The notes under the pieces: generated by a model
Seen by the model: the letters and a program-made list of their open reading frames with translations, nothing else
Database searches by the model: none
Told to the model about the DNA's origin: nothing
NCBI GenBank assembly: GCA_016702335.1
Contig: JADJEF010000018.1
Coordinates: forward strand, 806,001-870,000
Origin: Rhodocyclaceae bacterium
GTDB lineage: Bacteria; Pseudomonadota; Gammaproteobacteria; Burkholderiales; Rhodocyclaceae
Length of the DNA stretch: 64,000 bases
Direction of reading: 5' to 3'
Shown: one piece after another, positions 55,142 to 64,000 of the stretch
How the letters are laid out: each line of letters starts with the position of its first letter
Numbering within the stretch: the stretch's first letter is position 1
Made by a program: the position numbers and the translations under genes

Positions 55142-55855
55142 ATGCCCACCCCGCACCCCGACTATGTCTTCGCCCCCGCCCCCCAGCCATTCCTGACCAT
55201 TTTTGGCTCGGAGCAACTGTTTCCCTTGCGTCGGGTGTTTTGTGTAGGCCGCAACTATGCCGCGCACGCCAGAGAAATGGGTGCGGACCCGTCGCGCGAA
55301 CCACCTTTCTTTTTCTGCAAGCCGACCGACGGAGTGGTTCCCGCGCTTCGAACCGGTGCCACTGTGATCGCCTATCCGCCACAAACCAACGATCTGCATC
55401 ACGAGGTGGAAATGGTGGTGGCCATCGGCAAGGCCGGTGCCGCGATTGAATCAACACAGGCGCTCAATCATGTCTGGGGCTATGGTTTGGGCCTTGACCT
55501 GACCCGCCGTGATATTCAGGCAGGGCTCAAAGCCAAGGGCCACCCTTGGGAAATGGGCAAAGCCTTTGACCAGTGCGCACCGGTTTCCGCGCTGACGCCG
55601 GTGAGCACAGCGGGGCACCCCGCACGCGGCGTGCTCCGTCTTGAGGTCAATGGTATCGTCCGGCAGGAAGGTGATTTGGCCGACATGATCTGGTCAGTCG
55701 CCGAAACTATTGCCCACCTGTCACGTTATGTCGCGTTGGCCCCCGGCGATCTCATCTTCACCGGCACCCCCGAAGGCGTCGGCCCCATTGTTCGCGGCGA
55801 CGAATTGCGCGGCAGCCTGGCCGGACTCGCCCCGCTGCATGTGCGTATCGCCTGA
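55142..55855 (+). CDS. Fumarylacetoacetate hydrolase-family protein
   Basis: About 237 residues. RRVFCVGRNYAAHAREMG, FFFCKPTDGVV, the metal motif NDLHHEVEMVVAIGKAG (HxE) and WGYGLGLDLTRRDIQAGLKA, then GDLIFTGTPEGVGPI. Matches the YcgM-type acylpyruvase/oxaloacetate-tautomerase branch. Divergent from comEC; 14 nt before the DUF2062 gene, so probably co-transcribed. Confidence 0.9.
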   Translation: MPTPHPDYVFAPAPQPFLTIFGSEQLFPLRRVFCVGRNYAAHAREMGADPSREPPFFFCKPTDGVVPALRTGATVIAYPPQTNDLHHEVEMVVAIGKAGAAIESTQALNHVWGYGLGLDLTRRDIQAGLKAKGHPWEMGKAFDQCAPVSALTPVSTAGHPARGVLRLEVNGIVRQEGDLADMIWSVAETIAHLSRYVALAPGDLIFTGTPEGVGPIVRGDELRGSLAGLAPLHVRIA

Positions 55856-55869
55856 CGTATTTACACCTG

Positions 55870-56415
55870 ATGCGAAAATACTTGCGGCGCTTTTTGCCAG
55901 AGCACAACGTCATTCGCGGCAACCGCTGGCTCGCCCCCTTCCACAGCACGCTGCTGCATCCACGCTTGTGGCACCTGAACCGGCGCTCTGCTGCCGGTGG
56001 CGTGGCGGTCGGCCTGCTCTGCGGGTTGATCCCCGGGCCGCTCCAGGTGGCGGGCTCGTCGCTCCTGTCGGTGATCTTCAAGGTCAATCTGCCGGTCGCG
56101 ATTCTCTTCACCTTTTATACCAACCCGCTCACCATTGTTCCGCTCTACTTTGTGGCCTACGAGTTGGGCAACTGGGTGCTCGGTAACGGTGGTGGCTTCA
56201 GTACCCCGCCGGACTACGCGAATTACAGCTTCGGTGAGTGGCTCTACGCACTGGGCGATTGGGCGCAGGCGATGGGCTCGCCATTGGCATTGGGGCTGGT
56301 GCTTCTGGCTTTTTCATTGGCCCTAGCGGGTTACGTCATCGTTCGCATCGGTTGGCGTGCTTACTTGGTGCGTGTCATCGGGCAGCGCAGGGCACGACAA
56401 GCGCAACGACGGTGA
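55870..56415 (+). CDS. DUF2062 membrane protein
   Basis: About 181 residues: basic N-terminus (MRKYLRRFLPEHNVIRGNRW), then AAGGVAVGLLCGLIPGPLQV, FYTNPLTIVPLYFVAYELGN and a last helix ending in a basic tail. Conserved family of unknown function, often near lipid A or glycosyl enzymes. A C-terminal fragment of a relative lies at 6492-6788. Confidence 0.88.
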   Translation: MRKYLRRFLPEHNVIRGNRWLAPFHSTLLHPRLWHLNRRSAAGGVAVGLLCGLIPGPLQVAGSSLLSVIFKVNLPVAILFTFYTNPLTIVPLYFVAYELGNWVLGNGGGFSTPPDYANYSFGEWLYALGDWAQAMGSPLALGLVLLAFSLALAGYVIVRIGWRAYLVRVIGQRRARQAQRR

Positions 56416-57111
56416 TCAGGCCGTCTCGTCGGTCGTCAAACGTCCGTCGATCAAGTTCATGACTCGACGCGTGCGCTGAGCAAGCTCGATATCGTGGGTA
56501 ACCAGCACCAGCGCCGAGCCTGCCTCGCTACACAGGTCGCATAACAGCTCAAACACCTGATTGGCCGTACTGCGATCCAGATTGCCGGTAGGCTCATCGG
56601 CGAGCAGGCAAGCCGGTTTGGTGACCAGCGCGCGCGCTACCGCCACCCGTTGACGCTCACCGCCCGACAACTCGCCCGGGCGATGCGTCAGACGGTGCCC
56701 CAAACCGACTCTCTGCAACTGCTGCTCGGCCTGACCGAGCGCCGCCGCTCTTTCCATGCGCCGGATCAACAGCGGCATGGCGACGTTCTCAAGTGCGGAA
56801 AACTCGCCCAATAAATGGTGAAACTGATACACAAAGCCCAAAGCACGGTTGCGCAAGTCACCACACGCCACCGCATCAAGACGCGAAATATCTTCGCCCA
56901 ATAAACGCACCACGCCCGACGTCGGCGTATCCAAGCCGCCTAGCAGATGCAGCAAGGTGCTCTTGCCGGAACCGCTGGCACCGACAATAGCCGCCGTCTC
57001 ACCAGCGCCGACTTGGAGAGTTACGTCACTGAGCACATGCACGGTTTGACGCCCTTGGACAAAGTGCCGGGACAGTCCATCGCACGCAAGTATGATGGCA
57101 CTTTCACTCAT
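56416..57111 (-). CDS. lolD: Lipoprotein-releasing ABC ATPase LolD
   Basis: About 231 residues: VGASGSGKSTLLHLLGGLDT, VYQFHHLLGEFSALENVAMP, RPGELSGGERQRVAVARALV, LLADEPTGNLDR and VLVTHDIELAQRTRRVMNLI. Powers LolCE extraction of outer-membrane lipoproteins. Start ATG 57111 overlaps the lolC end by 8 nt. LQVGAGETAAIVG before Walker A is encoded by a sequence matching the dispersed repeat (copy 10), though family members have similar residues there. Confidence 0.94.
   Translation of the reverse strand: MSESAIILACDGLSRHFVQGRQTVHVLSDVTLQVGAGETAAIVGASGSGKSTLLHLLGGLDTPTSGVVRLLGEDISRLDAVACGDLRNRALGFVYQFHHLLGEFSALENVAMPLLIRRMERAAALGQAEQQLQRVGLGHRLTHRPGELSGGERQRVAVARALVTKPACLLADEPTGNLDRSTANQVFELLCDLCSEAGSALVLVTHDIELAQRTRRVMNLIDGRLTTDETA
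56989..57020 (+). repeat. Dispersed 32-bp repeat-like sequence, copy 10 (inside lolD)
   Basis: CGCCGTCTCA, core CCAGCGCCGACTT, then GGAGAG; only the right end deviates. On the lolD strand it reads VGAGETA, the frame used in uup. E. coli LolD has VGEGE at this place, so coincidence or an ancestral source are alternatives. Confidence 0.65.
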
Positions 57112-58360
57112 AACGCAGGGCATCGGCAGGGTGCGTACGCGAGGCCCGCCAACTGGGGTAGATCGTTGCCAGCAGCGTCAAAATAAACGACGAACTGGCA
57201 ATCGTGCCGACATCCGACCAGTGCAGATCGGAAGGTAGATCCGAGATGTAGTACACGTCCTTGGACAGAAACTGTATTCCGAACGCGCGCTCGATGGCCG
57301 GCACCACGACATCAATATTCAATGCCAACGCTACCCCGCCCGCCACGCCAAGCGCCAGGCCAATGACGCCGATCAGCGTTCCTTGAACCATGAATATCCG
57401 CATGATGCTTCCGGGTCGTGCGCCCAAGGTGCGCAGTATGGCGATATCGGCCCGCTTATCCTGCACGGCCATAACCAGCGTCGACACAATGTTGAACGCG
57501 GCGACCGCCACAATGAGTAACAGGATGAGAAACATCATTCGCTTCTCGATTTCGACGGCCCGGAAAAAATTGGCATGACTGCGTGTCCAGTCGCTGGTCC
57601 ATGCGTCCCCGCTCAGGTAGCCACCCATCAACTCTCGAGATACCGACGGAGCAGCAAACAGATCGTCAATCTTCAGGCGTATGCCTGTCACCGCGTCGTC
57701 AAGCCGATACAGACGCTGAGCATCCTGCAGATGCATCAATGCCAAGCCGGAGTCGAACTCATACATTCCGACATCAAAGATACCGACCACACGAAATTGC
57801 TTCATGCGCGGCAACACCGCTGCTGGCGTTACCAGGCCTTGCGGTGCCAGAAGCGTTACCGGATCGCCAACTCTGAGGCGCAAGGCACGGGCCAACTCAC
57901 CACCGATAACAATGCCGAACTCCCCGCTGGCCAACGCATCCAAACGACCGCTGCTCATGTGCGCCGCGAACTCAGCCACGGTTTCTTCTTCAGCGGGCAG
58001 TATCCCCCGCACCATAACGCCACGGACCACCCCATTGAACGTCAGCATGCCCTGCTCCTGGACAAACGGTGCCGTGGCCCTGACCCGTGGGTGCCGCTTG
58101 ACCTCCTCGCTCACCTGCTGCCACGAAGCCAGTCGGCCACCGTCGCCATTTACCTGCACGTGCGAGACAACGCCAAGAATGCGAGTACGCAATTCCTTTT
58201 GAAACCCGTTCATGACGGAAAGCACGACTATCAATGCCGCCACGCCCAAGCCCAAGCCAAGCATTGAGATAAGCGAGATAAACGAAATGAAGCCATTGCC
58301 GGCTCCTTGACTGGCCTGAGCCCGGGTATAGCGCAGACCGATCAGTGTTTCGTAGTTCAT
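57104..58360 (-). CDS. lolC: Lipoprotein-releasing permease LolC/LolE
   Basis: About 418 residues: N-terminal helix (FISFISLISMLGLGLGVAAL), a large periplasmic MacB-like domain, and three C-terminal helices (MMFLILLLIVAVAAFNIVST; MRIFMVQGTLIGVIGLALGV; the end YPSWRASRTHPADALRYE). VMAVQDKRADIAILRTLGAR is the family coupling segment. Start ATG 58360. Only one permease gene is present next to lolD, as in species with a homodimeric LolF-type system (inference). Confidence 0.93.
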   Translation of the reverse strand: MNYETLIGLRYTRAQASQGAGNGFISFISLISMLGLGLGVAALIVVLSVMNGFQKELRTRILGVVSHVQVNGDGGRLASWQQVSEEVKRHPRVRATAPFVQEQGMLTFNGVVRGVMVRGILPAEEETVAEFAAHMSSGRLDALASGEFGIVIGGELARALRLRVGDPVTLLAPQGLVTPAAVLPRMKQFRVVGIFDVGMYEFDSGLALMHLQDAQRLYRLDDAVTGIRLKIDDLFAAPSVSRELMGGYLSGDAWTSDWTRSHANFFRAVEIEKRMMFLILLLIVAVAAFNIVSTLVMAVQDKRADIAILRTLGARPGSIMRIFMVQGTLIGVIGLALGVAGGVALALNIDVVVPAIERAFGIQFLSKDVYYISDLPSDLHWSDVGTIASSSFILTLLATIYPSWRASRTHPADALRYE

Positions 58361-58381
58361 CAATATCGCTGCGTATTGGAA

Positions 58382-58458
58382 TGGTCCGCCCGACAGGACT
58401 CGAACCTGTTACCCCCGGCTTAGAAGGCCGGTGCTCTATCCAGATGAGCTACGGGCGG
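58382..58458 (-). tRNA. tRNA-Arg (TCT)
   Basis: 77-nt cloverleaf on the minus strand: acceptor CCGCCCG/CGGGCGG, D arm GCTCATCTGGATAGAGC, anticodon stem-loop CGGCCTTCTAAGCCG with anticodon TCT, T arm ACAGGTTCGAGTCCTGT, encoded CCA. Confidence 0.95.
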
Positions 58459-58479
58459 CGAAAGTGCCGGAACGGAAAA

Positions 58480-58556
58480 TGGTCGGGGTGATAGGATTCG
58501 AACCTACGACATCTTGCTCCCAAAGCAAGCGCGCTACCGGGCTGCGCTACACCCCG
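58480..58556 (-). tRNA. tRNA-Pro (TGG)
   Basis: 77-nt cloverleaf: acceptor CGGGGTG/CACCCCG, D arm GCGCAGCCCGGTAGCGC, anticodon stem-loop CTTGCTTTGGGAGCAAG with anticodon TGG, T arm GTAGGTTCGAATCCTAT, encoded CCA. 21 nt upstream of tRNA-Arg(TCT), probably one transcript. Confidence 0.95.
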
Positions 58557-58631
58557 AACCCGCAAATTGTAGCGATCATGGCATGGAACACCAAATAAAT
58601 ATCACGACGATCAATCTGCACCATTAGTGAC

Positions 58632-58660
58632 TTGCGGCGCGGTAACGATTCCGTTATAAA
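58632..58660 (+). promoter_or_regulatory. Candidate sigma70 promoter of dksA
   Basis: TTGCGG (58632-58637), 17-nt spacer, TATAAA (58655-58660); dksA starts 30 nt further on. Confidence 0.55.
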
Positions 58661-58689
58661 GCAGCCTCTACTGAACACGGACTTTTGCC

Positions 58690-59118
58690 ATGGCTGAAGA
58701 TCTCCTGCACAAGAAGCAGTTTCCTCCCTACGCCCCAAAAAAAGGCGAGGCTTATATGAGCGACAAGCAGCTCGCCCACTTCAGGGCAATCCTCAGTTCC
58801 CTGCGGGAAGAGCTTGTTGAGGACATCGAGCGCACCGTCCATACGATGCAAGACGAAGCAACGGTGTTTGCCGACCCCAATGATCGCGCAAGTCAAGAGT
58901 CTGATATGGCCTTGGAATTGCGCAATCGAGATCGCGAACGCAAACTGATCAAGAAGGTGGACGAGTCCATCGCTCGCCTTGACTCCGATGAGTTCGGCTA
59001 CTGCAACCTGTGCGGTATCGAAATCGGTCTTAAGCGCCTTGAGGCCCGTCCGACAGCGACACTGTGCATTGATTGCAAAACGCTGGAAGAGCATCGCGAG
59101 AAGCAGATCGGCAAGTAA
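58690..59118 (+). CDS. dksA: RNA polymerase-binding transcription factor DksA
   Basis: 142 residues: N-terminal helix, coiled-coil tip with DPNDRASQESDMALELRNRD (DxxDxA motif that enters the RNA polymerase secondary channel), and a C4 zinc finger CNLCGIEIGL ... CIDC. Potentiates ppGpp control of rRNA and amino acid promoters. Followed by two hairpins. Confidence 0.95.
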   Translation: MAEDLLHKKQFPPYAPKKGEAYMSDKQLAHFRAILSSLREELVEDIERTVHTMQDEATVFADPNDRASQESDMALELRNRDRERKLIKKVDESIARLDSDEFGYCNLCGIEIGLKRLEARPTATLCIDCKTLEEHREKQIGK

Positions 59119-59121
59119 ACG

Positions 59122-59149
59122 CTAAATGGAGCGCTAAGGCTCCATTTAG
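59122..59149 (+). terminator. Hairpin after dksA
   Basis: 11-bp stem CTAAATGGAGC/GCTCCATTTAG with a 6-nt loop, followed by TTTC. Four nt after the dksA stop. Confidence 0.6.
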
Positions 59150-59177
59150 TTTCACTGCAATAACAGCAAGCCCCTTT

Positions 59178-59212
59178 CCCGCAACGAGCCCGAGGCTCAT
59201 TGCGGGATTTTT
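59178..59212 (+). terminator. Terminator between dksA and pnp
   Basis: Stem CCCGCAACGAGCC with GGCTCATTGCGGG (one mismatch, 3-nt loop) followed by ATTTTT on the plus strand. May also end pnp transcription from the other side, though without a T-run. Confidence 0.7.
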
Positions 59213-59217
59213 CGTTA

Positions 59218-61341
59218 TCAGGCTGGCGTTGCCGCCTCCGGAGCCTTGGTAGCGTCTGCTGCAACCGCCTTCATCGACAGGCGCACGCGCCCTTTATCAT
59301 CAGTTTCAATGACTTTGACTTTGACAATCTGACCTTCTTTCAAATAGTCGGACACGGCATTGACGCGCTCGCTGGCAATCTGAGAAATATGCAGCAAACC
59401 ATCTTTGCCCGGCAACAGGCTGACAATGGCGCCAAAATCGAGCAGGCGAAGTACCGGACCTTCATAAACCTTGCCGACTTCAACTTCTGCAGTGATGTCC
59501 TCAATGCGCTTCTTGGCAGTTTGCGCGGCATCGGCATTCACTGAAGAGATTGTGATGGCACCATCATCCTCAATATCAATCACGCAACCGGTTTCTTCAG
59601 TCAGGGCACGAATCACCGCCCCGCCCTTGCCGATCACATCCCGGATTTTCTCGGGGTTGATCTTCATGTGAATCATGCGCGGAGCAAAGGTTGAGACCTC
59701 TTCGCGGGCTCCAGACATTGAGGCCTGCATCTGAGCCAGTATGTGAATACGCGCCTCTTTGGCCTGCGCCAAGGCAACCTGCATAATCTCTTTGGTAATG
59801 CCCTGAATCTTGATGTCCATTTGCAACGCGGTGATGCCAGTCTCGGTGCCGGCCACCTTGAAGTCCATGTCGCCCAGGTGATCTTCATCGCCAAGAATGT
59901 CGGTCAGAACCGCAAAGCGGTTACCTTCCTTGATCAGGCCCATGGCAATGCCTGCCACATGCGCCTTTAACGGCACGCCTGCATCCATCAATGCCAACGA
60001 ACCACCACAGACCGAAGCCATTGAAGAAGATCCATTGGATTCGGTAATCTCGGACACTACGCGCATCGAATAACCGAAATCTTCAGGCGCAGGCAGGACG
60101 GCCACGAGCGCACGCTTTGCCAAACGGCCATGACCAATCTCGCGACGCTTCGGGGTACCGACACGGCCGCACTCGCCGGTTGCATAGGGAGGCATGTTGT
60201 AGTGGAGCATGAAGCGGTCACGGTACTCGCCCTGCAACGCATCAATGATCTGCTCGTCACGGCCTGTGCCCAAGGTTGCTACAACAAGCGCCTGCGTTTC
60301 TCCGCGCGTAAACAAAGCTGATCCATGGGTTCGCGGCAGAACGCCGTTACGAATTGCAATCGGACGTACCGTTCTCGTATCTCGGCCGTCGATTCGCGGT
60401 TCGCCATTGAGTATCTGGCTACGAACTATCTTGGCTTCCAGATCGAACAAAATATTGCCGACGTCACTGGCATCGGGTGCGTTCTCAACGCCCTCCGTCA
60501 AGGCCGCTATGGTCTGCTTGGTGATCTCGCGCGTTTTCTGAGTACGGGCTTGCTTGCTGGTGATGCGATAAGCTTCACGCAAATTTGCCTCAGCCGCAGC
60601 AGTGACCTTGGCAATAAGAGCCTCATCTTTGGCAGCGGCTTGCCAATCCCATTCGGGCTTGCCGGCTAACTCGACCAATTCGTTAATCGCCTTGATCGCG
60701 ATCTGCATCTGATCATGACCAAAAACTACGGCACCAAGCATGATTTCTTCGGACAACTGCTTCGCTTCGGACTCGACCATCAGAACAGCGGTAGCTGTAC
60801 CAGCGACCACTAAGTCAAGCTGCGTATCGGGCAATTGCGATTTGGTCGGACACAACACGTATTGACCATTAATGTAGCCGACCCGGGCAGCGCCAATGGG
60901 GCCGTCAAAAGGAATACCGGAAATTGCCAACGCAGCGGAAGCACCGATCATGGCCGGAATGTCAGGGTCAACTTCCGGATTACAGGAAACGGTCGTGCAA
61001 ACTACTTGGACTTCGTTCAGGAAACCTTCAGGAAACAGGGGCCGAATCGGGCGATCAATCAAACGCGAGGTCAGCGTCTCCTTTTCTGATGGACGCCCTT
61101 CGCGCTTGAAGAAGCCGCCAGGAATACGGCCTGCGGCGTAAGACTTTTCCTGATAATCAACGGTCAGGGGAAAGAAATCTTGCCCCGGTTTGGCACTTTT
61201 TGCGCCAACGACTGAGACCAGAACTACTGTGTCATCCATGTTTACCATCACTGCGCCGCCGGCCTGACGCGCTATTTCGCCAGTCTCGATAGTTACCGTG
61301 CGCTCGCCGTAGGCGAATGTCTTTTTCGTTGCTGTAAGCAC
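59218..61341 (-). CDS. pnp: Polyribonucleotide nucleotidyltransferase
   Basis: About 707 residues, start GTG 61341 ([20 protein letters not shown]), preceded by GAAAGGAAAATT. Two RNase PH domains ([80 protein letters not shown]), then KH ([20 protein letters not shown]) and S1 ([20 protein letters not shown]). Phosphorolytic 3'-5' exonuclease of the degradosome. Downstream of rpsO behind a terminator. Confidence 0.96.
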   Translation of the reverse strand: MLTATKKTFAYGERTVTIETGEIARQAGGAVMVNMDDTVVLVSVVGAKSAKPGQDFFPLTVDYQEKSYAAGRIPGGFFKREGRPSEKETLTSRLIDRPIRPLFPEGFLNEVQVVCTTVSCNPEVDPDIPAMIGASAALAISGIPFDGPIGAARVGYINGQYVLCPTKSQLPDTQLDLVVAGTATAVLMVESEAKQLSEEIMLGAVVFGHDQMQIAIKAINELVELAGKPEWDWQAAAKDEALIAKVTAAAEANLREAYRITSKQARTQKTREITKQTIAALTEGVENAPDASDVGNILFDLEAKIVRSQILNGEPRIDGRDTRTVRPIAIRNGVLPRTHGSALFTRGETQALVVATLGTGRDEQIIDALQGEYRDRFMLHYNMPPYATGECGRVGTPKRREIGHGRLAKRALVAVLPAPEDFGYSMRVVSEITESNGSSSMASVCGGSLALMDAGVPLKAHVAGIAMGLIKEGNRFAVLTDILGDEDHLGDMDFKVAGTETGITALQMDIKIQGITKEIMQVALAQAKEARIHILAQMQASMSGAREEVSTFAPRMIHMKINPEKIRDVIGKGGAVIRALTEETGCVIDIEDDGAITISSVNADAAQTAKKRIEDITAEVEVGKVYEGPVLRLLDFGAIVSLLPGKDGLLHISQIASERVNAVSDYLKEGQIVKVKVIETDDKGRVRLSMKAVAADATKAPEAATPA

Positions 61342-61366
61342 AATTTTCCTTTCAACAAAATAAAAA

Positions 61367-61392
61367 CCGGCAATGCCACATGGCATTGCCGG
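61367..61392 (-). terminator. Terminator between rpsO and pnp
   Basis: CCGGCAATGCC/GGCATTGCCGG stem with a 4-nt loop, followed on the minus strand by TTTTTATTTT. Analogous in position to the rpsO terminator of E. coli, which pnp transcription partly reads through. Confidence 0.75.
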
Positions 61393-61470
61393 CTGGTGAT
61401 ACTGATTTCCTACTTACATACGCGCTCAGGCTCATTTTGCCAGCACGCACAAGCCACACGCCAGAGCAAC

Positions 61471-61740
61471 TTACTTGCGCAGTCCAAGGCGCTCAATCAG
61501 CGCGCGATAGCTATCTCCATTCTTGCGCTTGAGATAGTCAAGCATTTTTCGACGCTGACTGACCATCATCAATAGTCCGCGACGGGAGTGGTGATCTTTG
61601 CTGTGCGTTTTGAAATGGCCAGTGAGATCATTAATGCGGGCGGTCAGCAGAGCCACTTGTACCTCAGGCGAGCCGGTGTCTCCCTGGGAGCGCTGGTAGT
61701 CGGCGACGATTTTTGCTTTATCGGGGGTAGTAATTGCCAT
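61471..61740 (-). CDS. rpsO: 30S ribosomal protein S15
   Basis: 89 residues, exact family length: [40 protein letters not shown] and [20 protein letters not shown]. Binds 16S rRNA early in 30S assembly. Confidence 0.97.
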   Translation of the reverse strand: MAITTPDKAKIVADYQRSQGDTGSPEVQVALLTARINDLTGHFKTHSKDHHSRRGLLMMVSQRRKMLDYLKRKNGDSYRALIERLGLRK

Positions 61741-61836
61741 TTGCGTAATTTCCTAACTGGTTCAGGTCTTTTAACTCTTCAGAGAGCACGTGATTATAGA
61801 CATCAAGCTTTGCGCAGACAACAACGCGCGCGATTT

Positions 61837-62754
61837 TTACCCTCCGGACTTGCTTGACACAAGGCGAGTGGGATGAATTACGCCACCCAAATATCGACCA
61901 ACCCCCATAAACCCTCGGTCAGCTCCGAAAATTCTCACATAGCCCTCTACTTGCATACCGTAATCAGCCGGTAGCCGCTGCCCATTCGCCATCCTTGCCG
62001 CATCTTGGCAGTTCAAAGTAACAGCCGGAAGTCCTGCCACCAAGTGGTCTACGGGGCAAAGTAGCGTGTCGAGGGCAGATAGACTCATTTCCTCCAGTGC
62101 CGCAAGTGTTACTGCATTTTCCAGATCGAAGCGCCCAATCGCCGTGCGCCGCAAGTCAGACAAATGAGCACCGCATCCAAGCCGTTCACCCATGTCAATC
62201 GCCAGAGATCGGATATATGTTCCCTTACCACAATGGATACTCATCTCGAAACTGCTTCCTGAAACTGAAATAATTGTCAGATCATGAATGCAAACCGTTC
62301 GAGCCGGGCGTTCGAGTTCGATTCCGGCACGTGCATACTCATAAAGCGGCTTGCCATCCCGCTTGAGTGCGGAAAACATAGGAGGTACTTGCTCGATTTC
62401 ACCAAGAAATTCACGCCCAACAGACTCAATATCATTGGCATTGCATGAAATAGGCCGCTCGCTGATCACTCGCCCGTCGGCATCACCACTGTCCGTTGAA
62501 ACGCCGAGTGCCACGGTCGCCAAGTAGCGCTTGTCTGCATCCAGAAGTTCCGAAGAAAATTTAGTTGCCTCTCCAAAACAGATAGGCAACAGTCCAGTAG
62601 CCATAGGGTCAAGCGTCCCGGTGTGGCCGGCTTTTGCAGCATTGAATAACCTGCGTGCGTGCTGCAAAGCAGAGTTGGAACTACGCCCCTGTGGCTTGTC
62701 CAGCAAAAGAACGCCATCGACGTCACGCCGGGGCTCTCGCCTCGGGGCGCTCAC
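61837..62754 (-). CDS. truB: tRNA pseudouridine-55 synthase TruB
   Basis: About 305 residues: GVLLLDKPQGRSSNSALQHA, AGHTGTLDPMATGLLPICFG with the catalytic Asp, KRYLATVALGVSTDSGDADG, YIRSLAIDMGERLGCGAHLS and a C-terminal PUA-like domain. Start overlaps the rbfA stop (ATGA). Confidence 0.95.
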   Translation of the reverse strand: MSAPRREPRRDVDGVLLLDKPQGRSSNSALQHARRLFNAAKAGHTGTLDPMATGLLPICFGEATKFSSELLDADKRYLATVALGVSTDSGDADGRVISERPISCNANDIESVGREFLGEIEQVPPMFSALKRDGKPLYEYARAGIELERPARTVCIHDLTIISVSGSSFEMSIHCGKGTYIRSLAIDMGERLGCGAHLSDLRRTAIGRFDLENAVTLAALEEMSLSALDTLLCPVDHLVAGLPAVTLNCQDAARMANGQRLPADYGMQVEGYVRIFGADRGFMGVGRYLGGVIHPTRLVSSKSGG

Positions 62755-63170
62755 GTCAGACTATCGTCCTGCTGGCCGCCACTACCGGCTTCATCTGCGG
62801 CAATAGTGGCATCAATCAGTCTGGACAAATTAGCCCCATAGGTAACCGAAGAATCAAACTTGAAATGAAGCGAGGGAATCTGATGCAAACGGATACGTCG
62901 TCCTAGCTCCTTGCGTAGATGGCCAGACAGCCGTGTCAGGCCCTCATCAATCTGCTGGTTCGCCGAACTATCTGCCAACGAGGTGTAGAAAACCTTTGCA
63001 TGGGAATAATCGGAACTGACTTCAACGTCTGTTATTGTCACCATCGGAAGCAAAACGCAAAGGCGAGGATCTTTTACGCCAAAGCGCAATATCTCGGCTA
63101 ATTCGCGCCGAATCTGCTCCGCGATACGATCAGAGCGCGCGAATCCCTGCCCTCCCCTCCGCGTCGCCAT
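62751..63170 (-). CDS. rbfA: Ribosome-binding factor A
   Basis: 139 residues: RSDRIAEQIRRELAEILRFG, VKDPRLCVLLPMVTITDVEV, SSDYSHAKVFYTSLADSS and LHQIPSLHFKFDSSV form the KH-like fold. Late 30S maturation factor. Two nt after infB. Confidence 0.95.
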   Translation of the reverse strand: MATRRGGQGFARSDRIAEQIRRELAEILRFGVKDPRLCVLLPMVTITDVEVSSDYSHAKVFYTSLADSSANQQIDEGLTRLSGHLRKELGRRIRLHQIPSLHFKFDSSVTYGANLSRLIDATIAADEAGSGGQQDDSLT

Positions 63171-63172
63171 GA

Positions 63173-64000
63173 TTACAGACTGCGCGCCACTTCTTGTATT
63201 TCGTAGATCTCTAACTGATCGCCTTCGCTGATGTCATCGAAGTTTCTAAGATTCAAACCGCACTCAAAGCCCTCCTTGACCTCCTTAACATCATCCTTGA
63301 AGCGCTTCAACGACTCCAACTCGCCTGTGTGCACAACGAGGTTGTTGCGCAGGACCCGAACCGATGAATTACGGCGAACGACACCCGACAACACCATACA
63401 TCCCGCCACCGTACCTACCTTCGAGATACGGAACACCTGACGAATTTCCACCATACCGATGACTTGTTCGCGCCTCTCCGGTGCCAACATTCCAGACAGC
63501 GCTGCCTTTACCTCATCGACCGCGTCATAGATGATGTTGTAGTAGCGAATATCGACCCCGAAGCCCTCCGCAATCTTGCGTGCGCCGACATCAGCCCGGG
63601 TATTGAAGCCAATGATTACTGCCTTGGATGCCGAGGCCAAGTTCACATCAGATTCACTGATACCACCAACCGCGGCATGCACCACAACCACTCTCACTTC
63701 ACTGGTCGAGAGCTTTTGTAGCGCATGTACCAAGGCCTCTTGAGAACCCTGTACATCCGTCTTAATGATCAAAGGCAAGGTCTTAGTTTCCCCTTCGCCC
63801 ATCTGCTCAAACATATTCTCCAACTTGGCTGCTTGGGCTTTTGCCAATTTGACATCGCGGAACTTACCCTGACGAAACAGCGCAATCTCACGCGCCTTCT
63901 TTTCATCGCCCAGGACAATTACCTCATCACCAGCCGCAGGAACATCAGTCAGTCCCTGTATCTCGACTGGAATTGACGGGCCAGCAGAATCGACCGCCTT
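63173..64000 (-). CDS. infB: Translation initiation factor IF-2, C-terminal part
   Basis: The frame is open to the window edge, so only the last 275 residues are seen; the GTPase domain lies outside. Visible: domain II end ([20 protein letters not shown]), [80 protein letters not shown] and the C-terminal fMet-tRNA-binding barrel ([40 protein letters not shown]). First visible gene of the infB-rbfA-truB-rpsO-pnp set. Confidence 0.96.
   Translation of the reverse strand, partial: KAVDSAGPSIPVEIQGLTDVPAAGDEVIVLGDEKKAREIALFRQGKFRDVKLAKAQAAKLENMFEQMGEGETKTLPLIIKTDVQGSQEALVHALQKLSTSEVRVVVVHAAVGGISESDVNLASASKAVIIGFNTRADVGARKIAEGFGVDIRYYNIIYDAVDEVKAALSGMLAPERREQVIGMVEIRQVFRISKVGTVAGCMVLSGVVRRNSSVRVLRNNLVVHTGELESLKRFKDDVKEVKEGFECGLNLRNFDDISEGDQLEIYEIQEVARSL

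Noticed and set aside
1..64000. CRISPR arrays, prophage modules or riboswitches
   Set aside because: No regularly spaced repeat array, phage structural genes or recognisable aptamer was seen; the dispersed repeat is irregularly spaced over 50 kb.

Overview
The window comes from a Gram-negative bacterium, most likely a betaproteobacterium. It carries petA-petB-petC followed by sspA-sspB, the infB-rbfA-truB-rpsO-pnp order, lolC-lolD, dksA, a complete type II secretion (T2SS) locus and Burkholderia/Pseudomonas-type lipases with their membrane foldases. Assignment below class level is inference.

Layout. 1-2.6 kb: two sensor proteins sharing a periplasmic EPLWNY domain, the first split by an in-frame TAA. 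2.9-5.3 kb: htpX, dead three ways (an IS1182-family element with CTAG target duplication, a one-base frameshift, and His to Pro in the zinc motif). 5.6-7 kb: a frameshifted FliD-like gene, a DUF2062 fragment and an IS66 remnant. 7-12 kb: secreted hydrolases on the minus strand (GDSL esterase, frameshifted alpha/beta hydrolase, lipase 1 with a ruined foldase). 12.4-23.4 kb: gspG-H-I-J-K-L-M-N-C-D-E-F on the plus strand, then lipase 2 with an intact foldase (23.6-25.5 kb). The T2SS is therefore flanked by its probable substrates. 25.6-32 kb: ZIP transporter remnant, a periplasmic binding protein, a 1287-residue NCS1-permease/hybrid-histidine-kinase fusion, and nnrU. 32-38 kb: a polar amino acid ABC transporter, an EamA permease and the ABC-F protein Uup. 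38.2-39.5 kb: tRNA-Arg(CCT) whose 3' end is repeated 1.2 kb downstream, enclosing a ccdAB toxin-antitoxin pair. 39.5-42.5 kb: a coiled-coil protein and a GAF-GAF adenylate cyclase. 42.6-58.4 kb: housekeeping genes (sspB, sspA, cytochrome bc1, a CoA transferase, recR, ybaB, dnaX, SRP RNA, srkA, comEC, lolD, lolC and others). 58.4-64 kb: two tRNAs, dksA, and pnp-rpsO-truB-rbfA-infB.

The most unusual signal is a dispersed repeat of about 32 bp with an invariant 13-nt core (CCAGCGCCGACTT). I count eleven copies. Five lie between genes, one sits against the truncated 5' edge of a pseudogene, and five lie inside uup (two), dnaX, comEC and lolD. The copies in genes preserve the frame but are read in different frames: VGAGDTAI in Uup, a different peptide in ComEC and another in DnaX. 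Ten of eleven point the same way. The lolD copy may be coincidence.

A second pattern is that single-base indels, often at mononucleotide runs, are concentrated in the first 16 kb (htpX, FliD-like gene, hydrolase, foldase, gspG/I/J/K) and nearly absent from the remaining 48 kb. This is either local gene decay or a stretch of poor consensus; the sequence alone cannot decide.
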